Under the pieces are notes generated by a model. The model was not told where the DNA came from and searched no databases. It worked only from the letters and a program-made list of their open reading frames with translations. The translations under genes were made by a program, and so were the position numbers. DNA of 64,000 nucleotides, from assembly GCA_913055605.1 (NCBI GenBank), contig CAJXKJ010000006.1, positions 1 through 64,000 on the forward strand. Direction: 5' to 3'. The DNA is from an uncultured Euryhalocaulis sp. Its GTDB lineage: Bacteria > Pseudomonadota > Alphaproteobacteria > Caulobacterales > Maricaulaceae. Below, piece after piece: positions 26,312 to 35,571 of the stretch; the stretch's first letter is position 1; each line of letters starts with the position of its first letter.

Positions 26312-27892
26312 ATGACCGACCGCGACAACCAGCCAGATCAGAGCCGGTCGGACCAAAGCCAGTCGGACCAGAGCGCCGTGATCGCCTTTCTCAGCGATCC
26401 GGCGTCGCATGGCGGTGAAGCGCCGCGCATCATCAAGACCCATGCGGCCGTGCTCTTCGTGGCGGGGAACGACGCCTACAAGCTGAAGCGCGCGGTGCGC
26501 CTGCCCTATCTGGATTTCACGACGCGGGCGGAGCGCGAGCGGGTGTGCCGGCGCGAGATCGAACTCAACCGCCGCACCGCGCCGGACATCTATCTCGGCT
26601 CCATCGCGGTGACCCGCGAGGCGTCGGGCGGGCTCGCTCTGGGCGGCCGCGGCGAGGCGGTGGACTGGGTGGTCCATATGCGCGCGTTCGATCCGGCGGC
26701 GACGCTGGATCACGCGCTGCGGCACGCGCCTCTGTCCGATGACGAGGCGGAGACGCTGGCCAGCGAAATCGCCGCGATGCACGAGGGCGCGGCGATGGCG
26801 CGGGTGAGCGACGGGGCGGAGCGCATCGCGCGCATCGCGCGGCAGAACATCGCGGATTTACGGGAGGCCGCGTCCATCGTCGCCGCATCGGACCTGGACC
26901 GCCTGGACGACGGCGTTTCGCGCATGCTGGAGCGCGTGGGGCCGCTGCTCGATCTGCGGGCGCGGGAGGGACAGGTGCGCCGCTGCCACGGCGATCTGCA
27001 TCTGGGGAACGTCGCGCGCATCGGCGGACGGCCGGTCATTTTCGATGCGCTGGAGTTCGACGAGGAGATGGCGACGATCGACGTGATGTACGATCTCGCC
27101 TTTCTGCTGATGGATTGCTGGCAAAGCGGGCAGCAGGATCTGGCGAACGCGCTGCTCAATCGCTGGATCGCGCTGAGGAGCGAGGATGCGGATCTGGACG
27201 GGCTGGCGGCGCTGCCGCTGTTCCTGTCCATGCGCGCGGCTGTCCGCGCGAAGGTCTGGGCGGTGCGGGCGGAGGAAGCGGCGGGACAGGCCGCCGATGA
27301 GGCGCGGGAGCAGGTGCAGGCCTATCTCGACACCGCGCTGAACATGCTCGCGCCGTCTCCGCCCGTCCTGCTGGCGGTCGGGGGATTTTCCGGCAGCGGC
27401 AAGAGCGTCATCGCCCGGAGCGCCGCGCCACGGATTGCGCCGCCGCCGGGCGCGGTCGTCCTGCGCAGCGACCAGATCCGCAAAGCCCTGGCCGGGGTCG
27501 GCGAGACCGAGCGGATGCCCGAGGCGTCCTATACGCGCGCGGCGTCGGACCGCGTCTATGCGGAGCTGCGGCGCCGCGCCGGGACGATTCTGCGCGCCGG
27601 CCATTCGGTCGTCGCGGACGCGGTGCACGGGCGGGACGAGGAGCGCGATGCGATCGGAGCGACGGCGCGCGCGGCCGGGGCGGCCTTCGCCGGGGTGTGG
27701 ATCACCGCGCCGCCCGGCGTCCTGAAATCCCGGGCCGCGGCGCGCAGCGGCGACGCCTCGGACGCCACACCCGAGATCGTGGAGCGCCAGCTGCGGACGC
27801 TGTCCGAGCCGGCGCGATGGACGCATATCGATAATTCCGGCGCGGTCGAGGACGCCGTGCGGGGCGCCCTCGCCGTGCTCGACGCCGACTAA
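26312..27892 (+). CDS. APH-like kinase fused to AAA_33 ATP-binding domain
   Basis: 526 residues from the ATG at 26312. Residues about 30-330 are aminoglycoside-phosphotransferase-like, with the catalytic loop CHGDLHLGNV and FDALEFDEEM. Residues about 350-520 are a P-loop kinase domain with Walker A GGFSGSGKS and LRSDQIRKAL. The combination (COG2187 plus COG0645) is a known but uncharacterised family; as I recall, Mycobacterium tuberculosis Rv2004c, in the hypoxic DosR regulon, is similar. Substrates are unknown. It follows the cytochrome gene and its FixK box. Confidence 0.8.
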   Translation: MTDRDNQPDQSRSDQSQSDQSAVIAFLSDPASHGGEAPRIIKTHAAVLFVAGNDAYKLKRAVRLPYLDFTTRAERERVCRREIELNRRTAPDIYLGSIAVTREASGGLALGGRGEAVDWVVHMRAFDPAATLDHALRHAPLSDDEAETLASEIAAMHEGAAMARVSDGAERIARIARQNIADLREAASIVAASDLDRLDDGVSRMLERVGPLLDLRAREGQVRRCHGDLHLGNVARIGGRPVIFDALEFDEEMATIDVMYDLAFLLMDCWQSGQQDLANALLNRWIALRSEDADLDGLAALPLFLSMRAAVRAKVWAVRAEEAAGQAADEAREQVQAYLDTALNMLAPSPPVLLAVGGFSGSGKSVIARSAAPRIAPPPGAVVLRSDQIRKALAGVGETERMPEASYTRAASDRVYAELRRRAGTILRAGHSVVADAVHGRDEERDAIGATARAAGAAFAGVWITAPPGVLKSRAAARSGDASDATPEIVERQLRTLSEPARWTHIDNSGAVEDAVRGALAVLDAD

Positions 27893-27901
27893 AGCGAGGC
27901 C

Positions 27902-28369
27902 TCAGACTGCGGCGTCCGCCGCCGCTTTGCGCGGACTGGCCGGCTTTTCCGCCGGAGCGTCCGGCTCAGGCGCGGCGCCGGTCATGCCCAGTTCGGAGAC
28001 CGGCTCCATGCTGGCCACGGCGTCCACCGTCTCGGCAGCGGCGTTGGCGCCCATATTGAGCATGCGCGAGGTCTGGTCGGCATAGTCGCGCGCCGCCTCG
28101 CCCAGGAAATCGGCCTGGGCGCGGCAGACGTCGGAGAGCGATCGGCAGCCGGAGATCGCCTTTACGGCCTCCACGTCCTTCTTCATCCGCCCGCTGATGA
28201 AATTGCTGAGCTCCTGCCCCATGCCGAGCGCGCCCTGCAGCATTGCCTGCCCGGCGGTCTGCGCGATCTCGAAATTCTTGCCGGTCATCTCACTCAGCAC
28301 GCCCAGCTGGCTTCCCGGATCGGAAAACCATGCGGCGTATTGCGCATCCGTCTTCGGCGTTTTTGCCAT
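27902..28369 (-). CDS. Second phasin family protein, behind a FixK box
   Basis: 155 residues from the ATG at 28369, which AGGAGACAGAG precedes. The phasin domain spans about 15-120 (AAWFSDPGSQLGVLSEMTGKNFEIAQTAGQ, DVCRAQADFLGEAARDYADQTSRM). The tail is rich in Ala/Pro/Glu. It differs clearly from the phasin at 5292. A near-perfect FixK-type box lies 56 bp upstream, suggesting that PHA granule coating responds to low oxygen. It converges on the APH-AAA gene with a 9-bp gap. Confidence 0.85.
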   Translation of the reverse strand: MAKTPKTDAQYAAWFSDPGSQLGVLSEMTGKNFEIAQTAGQAMLQGALGMGQELSNFISGRMKKDVEAVKAISGCRSLSDVCRAQADFLGEAARDYADQTSRMLNMGANAAAETVDAVASMEPVSELGMTGAAPEPDAPAEKPASPRKAAADAAV

Positions 28370-28424
28370 CTCTGTCTCCTGGGTCCGATGTCCGGGCAGA
28401 TTAACCGCGCGCGCGCCCATGCCT

Positions 28425-28438
28425 TTGACGGGGATCAA
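28425..28438 (-). promoter_or_regulatory. FNR/FixK-type box upstream of the second phasin
   Basis: TTGAC-GGGG-ATCAA, one base from the perfect TTGAT-N4-ATCAA dyad, ends 56 bp before the phasin start on the minus strand. Confidence 0.65.
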
Positions 28439-28465
28439 ACCCGCCGCAGGCAAACGGACGCTCCC

Positions 28466-28930
28466 TCAGCCCTCCCCGCCGGCCAGGCGCCGCTCGATCT
28501 CGTCCAGCGGCAGATGCACCAGATCCTTGGTGACCTGCACGGTCTGTCCGGTCTGGCCGGCCGAGGCCGGCATGCGCCGGCGCAGCTCGGCAAGGAATTC
28601 CGGCGGGGCGGTCAGCAGGACGGGCGCGGGGTCCAGAAAGGCGGCGGCCACCTCGGCGGCGAACGCCGCCTCGGCCTCGCGGTGGCGGTCCGTCTGCTCC
28701 ACGGCGCTGCGCTGTCCGCCGGACTGCAGACGCCCGGGGCGGTCCGTCGCCTGATCGCGCGCGGGCGGATTGTCCGGCGCCTCCAGCACCCGCTCGATGC
28801 GCAGGTTCAGGACGTCCGCCTCGCCCTCATTGACCAGGAGCAGCGCCTTGCGCGCATCCGCGACGACGATGCGCGCCGCGTTCGGAATCCGCACCGGCGC
28901 AATCCCGGCTGAATGGCGTGCGTGGCTCAT
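28466..28930 (-). CDS. Host attachment family protein
   Basis: 154 residues from the ATG at 28930, which GGAGG precedes; the longer frame runs over the divergent control region. ARIVVADARKALLLVNEGE at about 17-35 and the C-terminal TAPPEFLAELRRRMP...VTKDLVHLPLDEIERRL match the Host_attach family, named after an Agrobacterium attachment protein but now seen widely in bacteria without hosts. The biochemical function is unknown. It is divergent from the ABC exporter operon and may share its FixK-type box at 29061. Confidence 0.82.
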   Translation of the reverse strand: MSHARHSAGIAPVRIPNAARIVVADARKALLLVNEGEADVLNLRIERVLEAPDNPPARDQATDRPGRLQSGGQRSAVEQTDRHREAEAAFAAEVAAAFLDPAPVLLTAPPEFLAELRRRMPASAGQTGQTVQVTKDLVHLPLDEIERRLAGGEG

Positions 28931-29060
28931 CGTTCCTCCGGCCTCAAAGCTGCGTCCCCCCCGTCCCTTGTCCGATCCGGCGGGCGGTTCGATCATCGCG
29001 GCGCCGGGCGTCTGCGGCTGCGATTCCGGCCGACCATCGCCCCTGCCGCCGGGCCCGGCT

Positions 29061-29074
29061 TTGAGGCGGATCAA
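29061..29074 (+). promoter_or_regulatory. FNR/FixK-type box between host-attachment gene and ABC exporter operon
   Basis: TTGAG-GCGG-ATCAA has one mismatch to the dyad TTGAT-N4-ATCAA. It lies 56 bp before the ABC ATPase start and 130 bp from the divergent gene. Confidence 0.62.
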
Positions 29075-29129
29075 ATAACCGCGACGCGCGCCCGGCAGAA
29101 TGGCCGGCCCGCCGGCCCGGAGATTCGAA

Positions 29130-29849
29130 ATGGCGACAGCCGACGCGCCGCTGTGTTTCCGGACGCGGCGCCTGACCAAGATCTATGGCGATGGCGCCAC
29201 CGCCGTGCATGCGCTGCGCGGCGTCGATCTGGACCTACCGGAGGGGGAGATGATCGTCCTGCTGGGTCCGTCGGGCAGCGGCAAGTCGACCCTGCTGAAC
29301 ATCCTGGGCGGGCTGGATCACGCCACGTCCGGCGAGTTTCTGTTCCGGGGCCAGGACATGAGCGAGGCGAAGCAGAGCGCGCTGACCCGGTACCGGCGGC
29401 GGCATGTCGGCTTCGTATTCCAGTTCTACAATCTGATGCCGAGCCTGACCGCGCGGGAGAATGTGGCGCTGGTCACCGAGATCGCGGAGGACCCGATGAC
29501 GCCCGAGGAGGCGCTCGCCCTGGTCGGGCTGGAGGCGCGGCTGGACCATTTCCCGGCCCAGCTTTCCGGCGGCGAGCAGCAGCGTGTGGCCATCGCGCGC
29601 GCGGTCGCCAAGCGGCCGGAGGTGCTGCTGTGCGACGAGCCGACCGGCGCGCTGGACAGCGCGACGGGCGTGCGGGTGCTGGAGGCGCTGCAGACGGTCA
29701 ACGACCAGCTGAACTCCACGACGCTGATCATCACCCATAATTCCGGCGTGGCGGACATGGCGCACCGCGTCGTCACGTTTTCGGACGGCCGGATCGGCGA
29801 GGTGCGGCAGAACGCGGAGCGCACGCCGCCGCGGGAGCTGGCCTGGTGA
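29130..29849 (+). CDS. ABC transporter ATP-binding protein (MacB/LolD type)
   Basis: 239 residues from the ATG at 29130 (GGAG seven bases before); an upstream Met at 29100 is possible. All motifs are present: Walker [11 protein letters not shown]-loop [17 protein letters not shown], signature [14 protein letters not shown], Walker [13 protein letters not shown] and the His of IITHN. The Q-loop and partner permease place it with MacB/LolD-type exporters acting on envelope substrates. The stop overlaps the permease start (GTGA). Confidence 0.94.
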   Translation: MATADAPLCFRTRRLTKIYGDGATAVHALRGVDLDLPEGEMIVLLGPSGSGKSTLLNILGGLDHATSGEFLFRGQDMSEAKQSALTRYRRRHVGFVFQFYNLMPSLTARENVALVTEIAEDPMTPEEALALVGLEARLDHFPAQLSGGEQQRVAIARAVAKRPEVLLCDEPTGALDSATGVRVLEALQTVNDQLNSTTLIITHNSGVADMAHRVVTFSDGRIGEVRQNAERTPPRELAW

Positions 29850-32233
29850 GCCGGCGCCGCCTTGTCCTGCTGCGGGCGACCGACCGCAAGCTGCTGCGCG
29901 ATTTGCGCGCGATGTGGCTGCAGGCGCTGGCCATCGCGCTGGTGATCGGCGCGGGCGTGTCGGTCCACCTGCTGGCGGTGGGGATGCTGTCCTCCCTGGA
30001 GCAGACGCGCGACGCCTATTACGAGCGGCACCGCTTCGCCCATGTCTGGGCGCCGGTGGTCCGGGCGCCGGAAAACCTGATGCCCCGCCTGCGCGGGATC
30101 GACGGGGTGCAGGCGGTGGAGACGCGGGTGCGCGCGCCGGCGCTGTTCGACCTGGACGATATGAGCGAGCCGGCGAGCGGCGAGGTCCTGTCCCTGCCCG
30201 ACGGGCGGGAGCCGCATGTGAACCGGCTCTATCTGGCGGAGGGCCACCTGCCGGCGCCCGGCCGGCGGGACGAGGCGGTGCTGCTGGACAGTTTCGCCGC
30301 GGCGCACGGGCTGGAGATCGGCGCGCAGGTGCGCGCCACCATCCGCGGCGGGCGCGAGACGCTGACCGTGGTCGGCCGCGCCTATTCGCCGGAACATGTC
30401 TACGCCATCGCGCCGGGCCAGCTGGTGCCGGACGACCGCCTGTTCGGCGTCGCCTGGATGTCGCGCGAGGCGCTGGGCGAGATGGCCGGCCAGGGCGGCG
30501 CCTTCAACGAAGCCGCGATCCGGCTGATGCGCGGGGTCAGCGAGGACGCGGTCATCGCCGCGCTCGACGCCCTGCTCGCCCCCTATGGCGCGCCCGGCGC
30601 CTATGGCCGCGAAGACCAGCTGTCCGACGCTTTCCTGACGAGCGAGCTGGAGCAGCTGGAAACCATGGGCGCCATCCTGCCCCCGATCTTCCTGGCGGTG
30701 GCGGCGTTTCTGGTGAACGTGGTGGTCGCCCGGCTGATCGCGACGGAGCGCAGCGCCATCGGCCTGATGAAGGCGTTCGGATATTCCGACCGGGCGGTGA
30801 TCCTGCACTATCTGAAATTCGTGGCGGCCATCGCCGCGATCGGCGTGGCCGTCGGCGTTGCCGTCGGGGTGTGGCTGGGGCGCGGCATGGCCGGGCTGTA
30901 TGCCGACTACTACAAATTCCCTTTCCTCGTGTTCCAGGCCGACGCGCGCGACTATCTGCTGGCCATCGGCGTGGCGACGCTCGCGGTGTGCGGCAGCGCG
31001 ATGATCTCGGTCCGCCGCGCGGCGCGGCTGGCCCCGGCCGAGGCGATGACGCCGCCGCCCCCGCCGGACTATTCGCGGGCGCTCGGCTCGCGGATCACCG
31101 CCTGGACGATGCTGGACCAGCAATCGCGCATGATCCTGCGCCAGATCACGCGCTGGCCCGGCCGGGCCGCGTTCACCGCCATCGGCGTGGCGACGTCCGG
31201 CGCGCTGCTGATCGGCACGCTGTTCTTCACCGACTCCATGGAGGTGATGACGGCCTCCTATTTCAATCTGGCGAACCGGTACGACCTCGCCGCCAGCTTC
31301 GTGGAGCCCCGAGGGCGCACCGCCTATTACAGCCTGGCCCAGGCGCCCGGCGTGGTGGCGGCCGAGCCCTATCGCGTGGTGTCCGCCCGCCTGCGCAACG
31401 GCAACCGGGAGGAACGGGCGGCGCTGACCGGCGCGCCGCCGGAAGCGCAACTCTCCCGCCTGCTCGATTCCAGCGGACGCTCCATCACGCCGCCGCCGGG
31501 CGGGCTGGTGCTGTCGCGCGATCTGGCGATCAAGCTGGACATCGCGGCGGGCGAGACGCTGGAGATCGAAATCACCGAGGGAAGGCGGCCGACCGTGCAT
31601 ATCCCGGTGGCGCGCGTGGTCACCACGCTGATCGGATCCGCCGCGACGATGGAGATCGAGGATCTGAACGCGCTGCTGCGCGAGGGGCCGGTCGTGTCCG
31701 GGGTCAACATGATCGTGGATTCCAGCCGGCTGGACGCGCTGTACGCGGACCTGAAGGCGGCGCCGGGGGTGGCGGGCGTCTCGCTGCACCGGCTGGCGGA
31801 GCGCAATTTCCGCGAGCTGATGGACCAGAATATGGGCCGCAACATCCTGATCTATACCGGCTTCGCCGCGGTGATCGCCGCGGGCGTGGTCTATAATAGC
31901 GTGCGCATCTCACTGGCCGAGCGGGAGCGGGAGCTGGCCTCCCTCCGGGTGCTCGGATTCACGCGGGGCGAGGTGTCCTACATCCTGCTGGGCGAGATCG
32001 CGCTGCTGACCGTGGCCGCGCTGCCGGCGGGCGCTCTGGGCGGCGCGGCGCTGGCGAGGTTCCTCGCCTCCGCGATGAGTTCGGACCTGTACCGCCTGCC
32101 TTTTATCATTCGCCCGGGCACGTTCGGGTTCGCCGGAGCGGTGGTGCTGTTCGTCGCGGCGGCGTCGGGCTTGATCGTCCGACGGCGGCTGGACCGGATC
32201 GATATCGTCGCGGTGCTGAAGACGCGCGAATAG
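29846..32233 (+). CDS. FtsX-like ABC transporter permease
   Basis: 795 residues starting with GTG. An N-terminal membrane segment (about 28-50) precedes a large periplasmic MacB-PCD-like domain. A first FtsX block follows (about 270-400: [33 protein letters not shown]), then a second periplasmic domain, and a second FtsX block closes the chain (about 665-790: [23 protein letters not shown]). This is the two-FtsX layout of ten-segment permeases. It works with the ATPase upstream and the HlyD adaptor five bases downstream. The substrate is unknown. Confidence 0.93.
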   Translation: MSRRRLVLLRATDRKLLRDLRAMWLQALAIALVIGAGVSVHLLAVGMLSSLEQTRDAYYERHRFAHVWAPVVRAPENLMPRLRGIDGVQAVETRVRAPALFDLDDMSEPASGEVLSLPDGREPHVNRLYLAEGHLPAPGRRDEAVLLDSFAAAHGLEIGAQVRATIRGGRETLTVVGRAYSPEHVYAIAPGQLVPDDRLFGVAWMSREALGEMAGQGGAFNEAAIRLMRGVSEDAVIAALDALLAPYGAPGAYGREDQLSDAFLTSELEQLETMGAILPPIFLAVAAFLVNVVVARLIATERSAIGLMKAFGYSDRAVILHYLKFVAAIAAIGVAVGVAVGVWLGRGMAGLYADYYKFPFLVFQADARDYLLAIGVATLAVCGSAMISVRRAARLAPAEAMTPPPPPDYSRALGSRITAWTMLDQQSRMILRQITRWPGRAAFTAIGVATSGALLIGTLFFTDSMEVMTASYFNLANRYDLAASFVEPRGRTAYYSLAQAPGVVAAEPYRVVSARLRNGNREERAALTGAPPEAQLSRLLDSSGRSITPPPGGLVLSRDLAIKLDIAAGETLEIEITEGRRPTVHIPVARVVTTLIGSAATMEIEDLNALLREGPVVSGVNMIVDSSRLDALYADLKAAPGVAGVSLHRLAERNFRELMDQNMGRNILIYTGFAAVIAAGVVYNSVRISLAERERELASLRVLGFTRGEVSYILLGEIALLTVAALPAGALGGAALARFLASAMSSDLYRLPFIIRPGTFGFAGAVVLFVAAASGLIVRRRLDRIDIVAVLKTRE

Positions 32234-32237
32234 GGAC

Positions 32238-33440
32238 ATGATGGTGAAGCTGAATTTCCGCATCGTTTTCTGGACCGCCGTGACGGTGATCGTCGGGGCG
32301 GCGCTGGTCTTTGCCTTCCGCCCCACCCCGCTTCTGGTCGATGTGGCGGAGGTTGCGCGCGGGGGCATGACGGTGAGCGTGCGGGACGAGGTGCGCGCGC
32401 GGGTGCGCGACGTGTTTGTCGTGTCCGCGCCCATTGGCGGTCAGCTGCTGCGCGTCGAGAAGGAGCCGGGAGACCCCGCGCACGCCGGGGAGACGGTGGC
32501 GCGCCTGCTGCCGCCAACCTCCGGCTTTCTGGACGCCCGCTCCCGCGACGAGGCTAACGCCGCGGCGGCGGCGGCCGAAGCGGCGCTGGCCGCAGCGGGC
32601 GACCGGGTGCGTCAGGCGAGCGCGGACTACGACCTCGCCGCCACGGAGGCCGAACGGTTCGAAAGCCTGGCGGAGACTGGCGTGGCGCCGATCGCGACGC
32701 GCGACCGCGCCCGGCGGGATCTGCGCGCGGCGGAGGCCGCGCTGGCCGCGGCGCGGGCCGAAAGCCGCGTGCGGGAGGCCGAACTGGCGGCCGCGCGCGC
32801 CCGGCTGGCCGGCCCGAACGCGGACGGCGGCGGCGCGATCCTGGAGATCGCCGCGCCGGTTTCCGGCAAGGTGCTGCGCGTCACGCAGGAGAGCGAGGCG
32901 GTGGTCGCGCCCGGCGCGCCGATCCTGGAGATCGGAGACCTGGCCGATCTGGAGATCATCGCCGAGCTGCTGTCCAGCGACGCGGCGCGCGTGCAGGACG
33001 GCGCCGATGCGGCGATCGAGAACTGGGGCGGCGAGCCCGATCCGCTGGCCGGCCGGGTGCGCCGGGTGGAGCCGTCGGGCTTCACCAAAATCTCCGCGCT
33101 CGGCGTCGAGGAGCAGCGCGTCAATGTGCTGATCGATCTGGAGGACCCGGCCGCCGCCGCGGAGGCGGGCCTGGGCGACGGCTGGCGCGCGGACGTGGCG
33201 ATCACGCTGTGGCGGGGCGAGGACGTGCTGCAGGCGCCGGTGTCCGCCCTGTTCCGGGACGGCGAGCAGTGGGCGACCTTCCGCGTGGAGAACGGCCGCG
33301 CGCGTCTGCGCCCGGTCCGGATCGGCCGGGACAATGGCGAGGTCGCCGAAGTGCTGGACGGGCTGGAGGCCGGCGACCGGCTGATCCTGTATCCGGGCGA
33401 ACAGGTGGCGGACGGCGTCCGGGTCGCTTCGCGCGATTAG
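32238..33440 (+). CDS. HlyD-family periplasmic adaptor of the ABC exporter
   Basis: 400 residues. One N-terminal membrane anchor (about 9-28) is followed by a biotinyl-lipoyl-like half motif (VSAPIGGQLLRVEKEPGD, about 58), a long coiled-coil hairpin (about 95-195, rich in Ala/Glu/Arg) and the second lipoyl half (ISAPVSGKVLRV-like, about 212). A beta-barrel domain closes the protein. It links the inner-membrane transporter to an outer-membrane channel, which is not encoded here. It is the third gene of a tightly packed operon. Confidence 0.9.
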   Translation: MMVKLNFRIVFWTAVTVIVGAALVFAFRPTPLLVDVAEVARGGMTVSVRDEVRARVRDVFVVSAPIGGQLLRVEKEPGDPAHAGETVARLLPPTSGFLDARSRDEANAAAAAAEAALAAAGDRVRQASADYDLAATEAERFESLAETGVAPIATRDRARRDLRAAEAALAAARAESRVREAELAAARARLAGPNADGGGAILEIAAPVSGKVLRVTQESEAVVAPGAPILEIGDLADLEIIAELLSSDAARVQDGADAAIENWGGEPDPLAGRVRRVEPSGFTKISALGVEEQRVNVLIDLEDPAAAAEAGLGDGWRADVAITLWRGEDVLQAPVSALFRDGEQWATFRVENGRARLRPVRIGRDNGEVAEVLDGLEAGDRLILYPGEQVADGVRVASRD

Positions 33441-33476
33441 AGCCGCGACCGGGGCCGCCGGGCCACATCAGCGGAC

Positions 33477-33490
33477 ATGACACGGATCAA
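33477..33490 (+). promoter_or_regulatory. FNR/FixK-type box upstream of the SQR-like gene
   Basis: ATGAC-ACGG-ATCAA: a perfect right half ATCAA and a weaker left half. It ends 71 bp before the SQR-like start. Confidence 0.45.
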
Positions 33491-33561
33491 AGTCCGCCGC
33501 GCCGCGGCGGGTAGGATTCTGTCGCCAGGGGCCGAGAGCCCGCAGGCGGGAGGATTCAGCC

Positions 33562-34857
33562 ATGGCGCATATCGTGATTGTCGGAGCGGGAATCGGCGGC
33601 GTTCCCATGGCGCTGGAGATGCGGGGCCGGCTGGGCAAGCCGCACCGGGTCACCATGGTGGCGGACACGCCCACATTCCATTTCACGCCGTCCAACCCCT
33701 GGGTCGCGGTGGGCTGGCGGAAGCCGGCCCAGATCAAGGTCCCCCTCGCCCCGATGCTGAAGCGGCGCGGGATCGAGTTCGTGCAGCAGCGCGTGACCAA
33801 AGTGCTGCCCGATCAGAACCGGCTGGACCTCGCGGACGGGCAGACCCTCGCCTACGACTATCTGGTCATCGCCACCGGCCCGGAACTGGCGTTCGACGAG
33901 ATCGAGGGGCTGGGGCCGCATGGCGGCCACACCCATTCGGTCTGCCATGTCGACCATGCCGACTCCGCCTATGACGGCTGGCTGGAGTTTCTGGACAATC
34001 CCGGCCCGATCGTGGTCGGCGCGGTTCAGGGCGCGTCCTGTTTCGGCCCGGCCTATGAGTTCGCCTTCATCATGGACACCGAGCTGCGGCGGCGGAAGCT
34101 GCGCGACCGGGTCCCGATGACCTTCGTGACGTCCGAGCCCTATATCGGCCATCTGGGCCTGGACGGGGTCGGCGACACGAAAGGGCTTCTGGAAAGCGAG
34201 CTGCGCCAGCGGCACATCTCCTTCATCACCTCGGCCCGGGTCGCCAAGGTCGGCGCCGACGCTATGACGGTGGAGGAAGTGGGCGCCGGCGGCGAAGTGA
34301 CCGCCACGCACGACCTGCCCTTCAGCTACGCGATGATGCTGCCGGCGTTCCGGGGCGTGGAGGCCGTGCGCGGGGTCGAGGGGCTGAGCAATCCGAAGGG
34401 GTTCGTGCTGGTCGACAAGACCCAGCGCAACGCGGCCTACGGCAATATCTTTGCCATCGGCGTGTGCATCGCGATCCCGCCGATGGGCCAGTATCCGGTG
34501 CCGGTCGGCGTGCCGAAGACGGGCTTCATGATCGAATCCATGGTCCGCGCCACGGCGGACAATATCGCCGCCCTGATCGAGGGGCGCGAGGCGACGCACG
34601 AGGCGACTTGGAACGCGGTCTGCCTGGCCGATTTCGGCGACGAGGGCGTGGCCTTCGTAGCCATGCCGCAAATCCCGCCGCGCAACGTGAACTGGGCCAG
34701 CCAGGGCAAATGGGTGCATCTGGCCAAGATCGCGTTCGAGAAATTCTTCCTGAACAAGGTGCGCCGCGGCGTGGCCGAGCCGTTCTATGAGCGCTTGGCG
34801 CTGGACGTCATGGGCGTGACCAAGACGCGCAAGCGCGCCGCGGAAAAGGCCGGCTGA
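33562..34857 (+). CDS. Sulfide:quinone oxidoreductase-like flavoprotein
   Basis: 431 residues. N-terminal FAD-binding Rossmann motif IVGAGIGGVP, a second dinucleotide element LVIATGPEL (about 101) and a C-terminal amphipathic region for membrane association (AKIAFEKFFLNKV). Cys128, Cys160 (in GASCFGPAYEF) and Cys354 occupy the positions of the three redox cysteines of SQR, so sulfide oxidation to quinone is plausible. A FixK-type box lies upstream. It may detoxify sulfide or feed electrons to the quinone pool under low oxygen. A related thiol flavoprotein role cannot be excluded. Confidence 0.82.
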   Translation: MAHIVIVGAGIGGVPMALEMRGRLGKPHRVTMVADTPTFHFTPSNPWVAVGWRKPAQIKVPLAPMLKRRGIEFVQQRVTKVLPDQNRLDLADGQTLAYDYLVIATGPELAFDEIEGLGPHGGHTHSVCHVDHADSAYDGWLEFLDNPGPIVVGAVQGASCFGPAYEFAFIMDTELRRRKLRDRVPMTFVTSEPYIGHLGLDGVGDTKGLLESELRQRHISFITSARVAKVGADAMTVEEVGAGGEVTATHDLPFSYAMMLPAFRGVEAVRGVEGLSNPKGFVLVDKTQRNAAYGNIFAIGVCIAIPPMGQYPVPVGVPKTGFMIESMVRATADNIAALIEGREATHEATWNAVCLADFGDEGVAFVAMPQIPPRNVNWASQGKWVHLAKIAFEKFFLNKVRRGVAEPFYERLALDVMGVTKTRKRAAEKAG

Positions 34858-34870
34858 TCCGGCGGGCCGG

Positions 34871-35341
34871 TCAGGCCAGCGCACCGCCGGGCTCGGCGAC
34901 CGTCAGTTCGCAATGGCCGAAGCCCTGGGCGTAATCCAGGACGGAGATCGCAACCGGATCGACCCGGACCAGCGCCGTATCCGGCGGCGGGCCGGCCTGC
35001 GCCACCGCCGCCGCCTGCGGGAATTTGGCGAACATCATCGCGCCGACCCGCTCGATCTCCGCCGGGTCGGATAGGACCGTCGCCAGTCCGCCGAGCGAGA
35101 CGCCGGTGATCGTATCCCAGCTGTCGTAAGGCAGGGTGATCGCGGCCGAGACTTTCGGGTCGCGCCTGATGTTGCGCAGCTTTTGGGATTCCGCGCCGCA
35201 GCCGAAATACAGGGCCAGCCCGTCATTGACGAAGCTGACCACCGTCGCCTGCGGGAACCCGTCCGCGCGATTGGTCGCCAGCGTCATGTCGGCGGCGCCG
35301 GACAGGATTGAAAGGATCTGCTCGCGCGTCGCCACATCCAT
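34871..35341 (-). CDS. Pyridoxamine 5'-phosphate oxidase-like flavin-binding protein
   Basis: 156 residues from the ATG at 35341, with GGGAGG before it. The split-barrel fold is indicated by ADMTLATNRADGFPQATVVSFVNDGLALYFGCGAESQKLRNIRRDPKVSAAI. This is the PNPOx-like superfamily, whose members bind FMN, F420 or heme; cofactor and substrate are unknown. It is the last gene of the minus-strand operon that begins at 41382 near a FixK box, 26 nt after the DUF2892 gene. Confidence 0.83.
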   Translation of the reverse strand: MDVATREQILSILSGAADMTLATNRADGFPQATVVSFVNDGLALYFGCGAESQKLRNIRRDPKVSAAITLPYDSWDTITGVSLGGLATVLSDPAEIERVGAMMFAKFPQAAAVAQAGPPPDTALVRVDPVAISVLDYAQGFGHCELTVAEPGGALA

Positions 35342-35367
35342 CGTGGTTCCTCCCCTGCCCTTGCGTG

Positions 35368-35571
35368 TCAGCCGAAAGCGCCGCCGCGCGGCGCGCCGAG
35401 CGCGCGATAGATCATCGCCGCCGGGCAGAAACCGGTGAAGCTGGACTGGACGAGATTGGCCCCGACAAAGGCGGCCAGCAGCAGCCACCAGTCCGAGCCG
35501 ATCCAGGCGAAAACCAGAGACACGAGGATCAGGATCCCCGCTGTCAGGGTGACCAGACGTCCTACGGTCAT
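35368..35571 (-). CDS. DUF2892 (YgaP-type) small membrane protein
   Basis: 67 residues with two membrane segments (about 5-24 and 27-45) and the family motif FTGFCPAAMIYRALG. DUF2892 proteins are often linked to rhodanese or sulfur handling genes, and FTGFCP is their signature. The start overlaps the RND permease stop by ATGA. In this position it may help envelope redox or sulfur metabolism, which is inference. Confidence 0.85.
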   Translation of the reverse strand: MTVGRLVTLTAGILILVSLVFAWIGSDWWLLLAAFVGANLVQSSFTGFCPAAMIYRALGAPRGGAFG

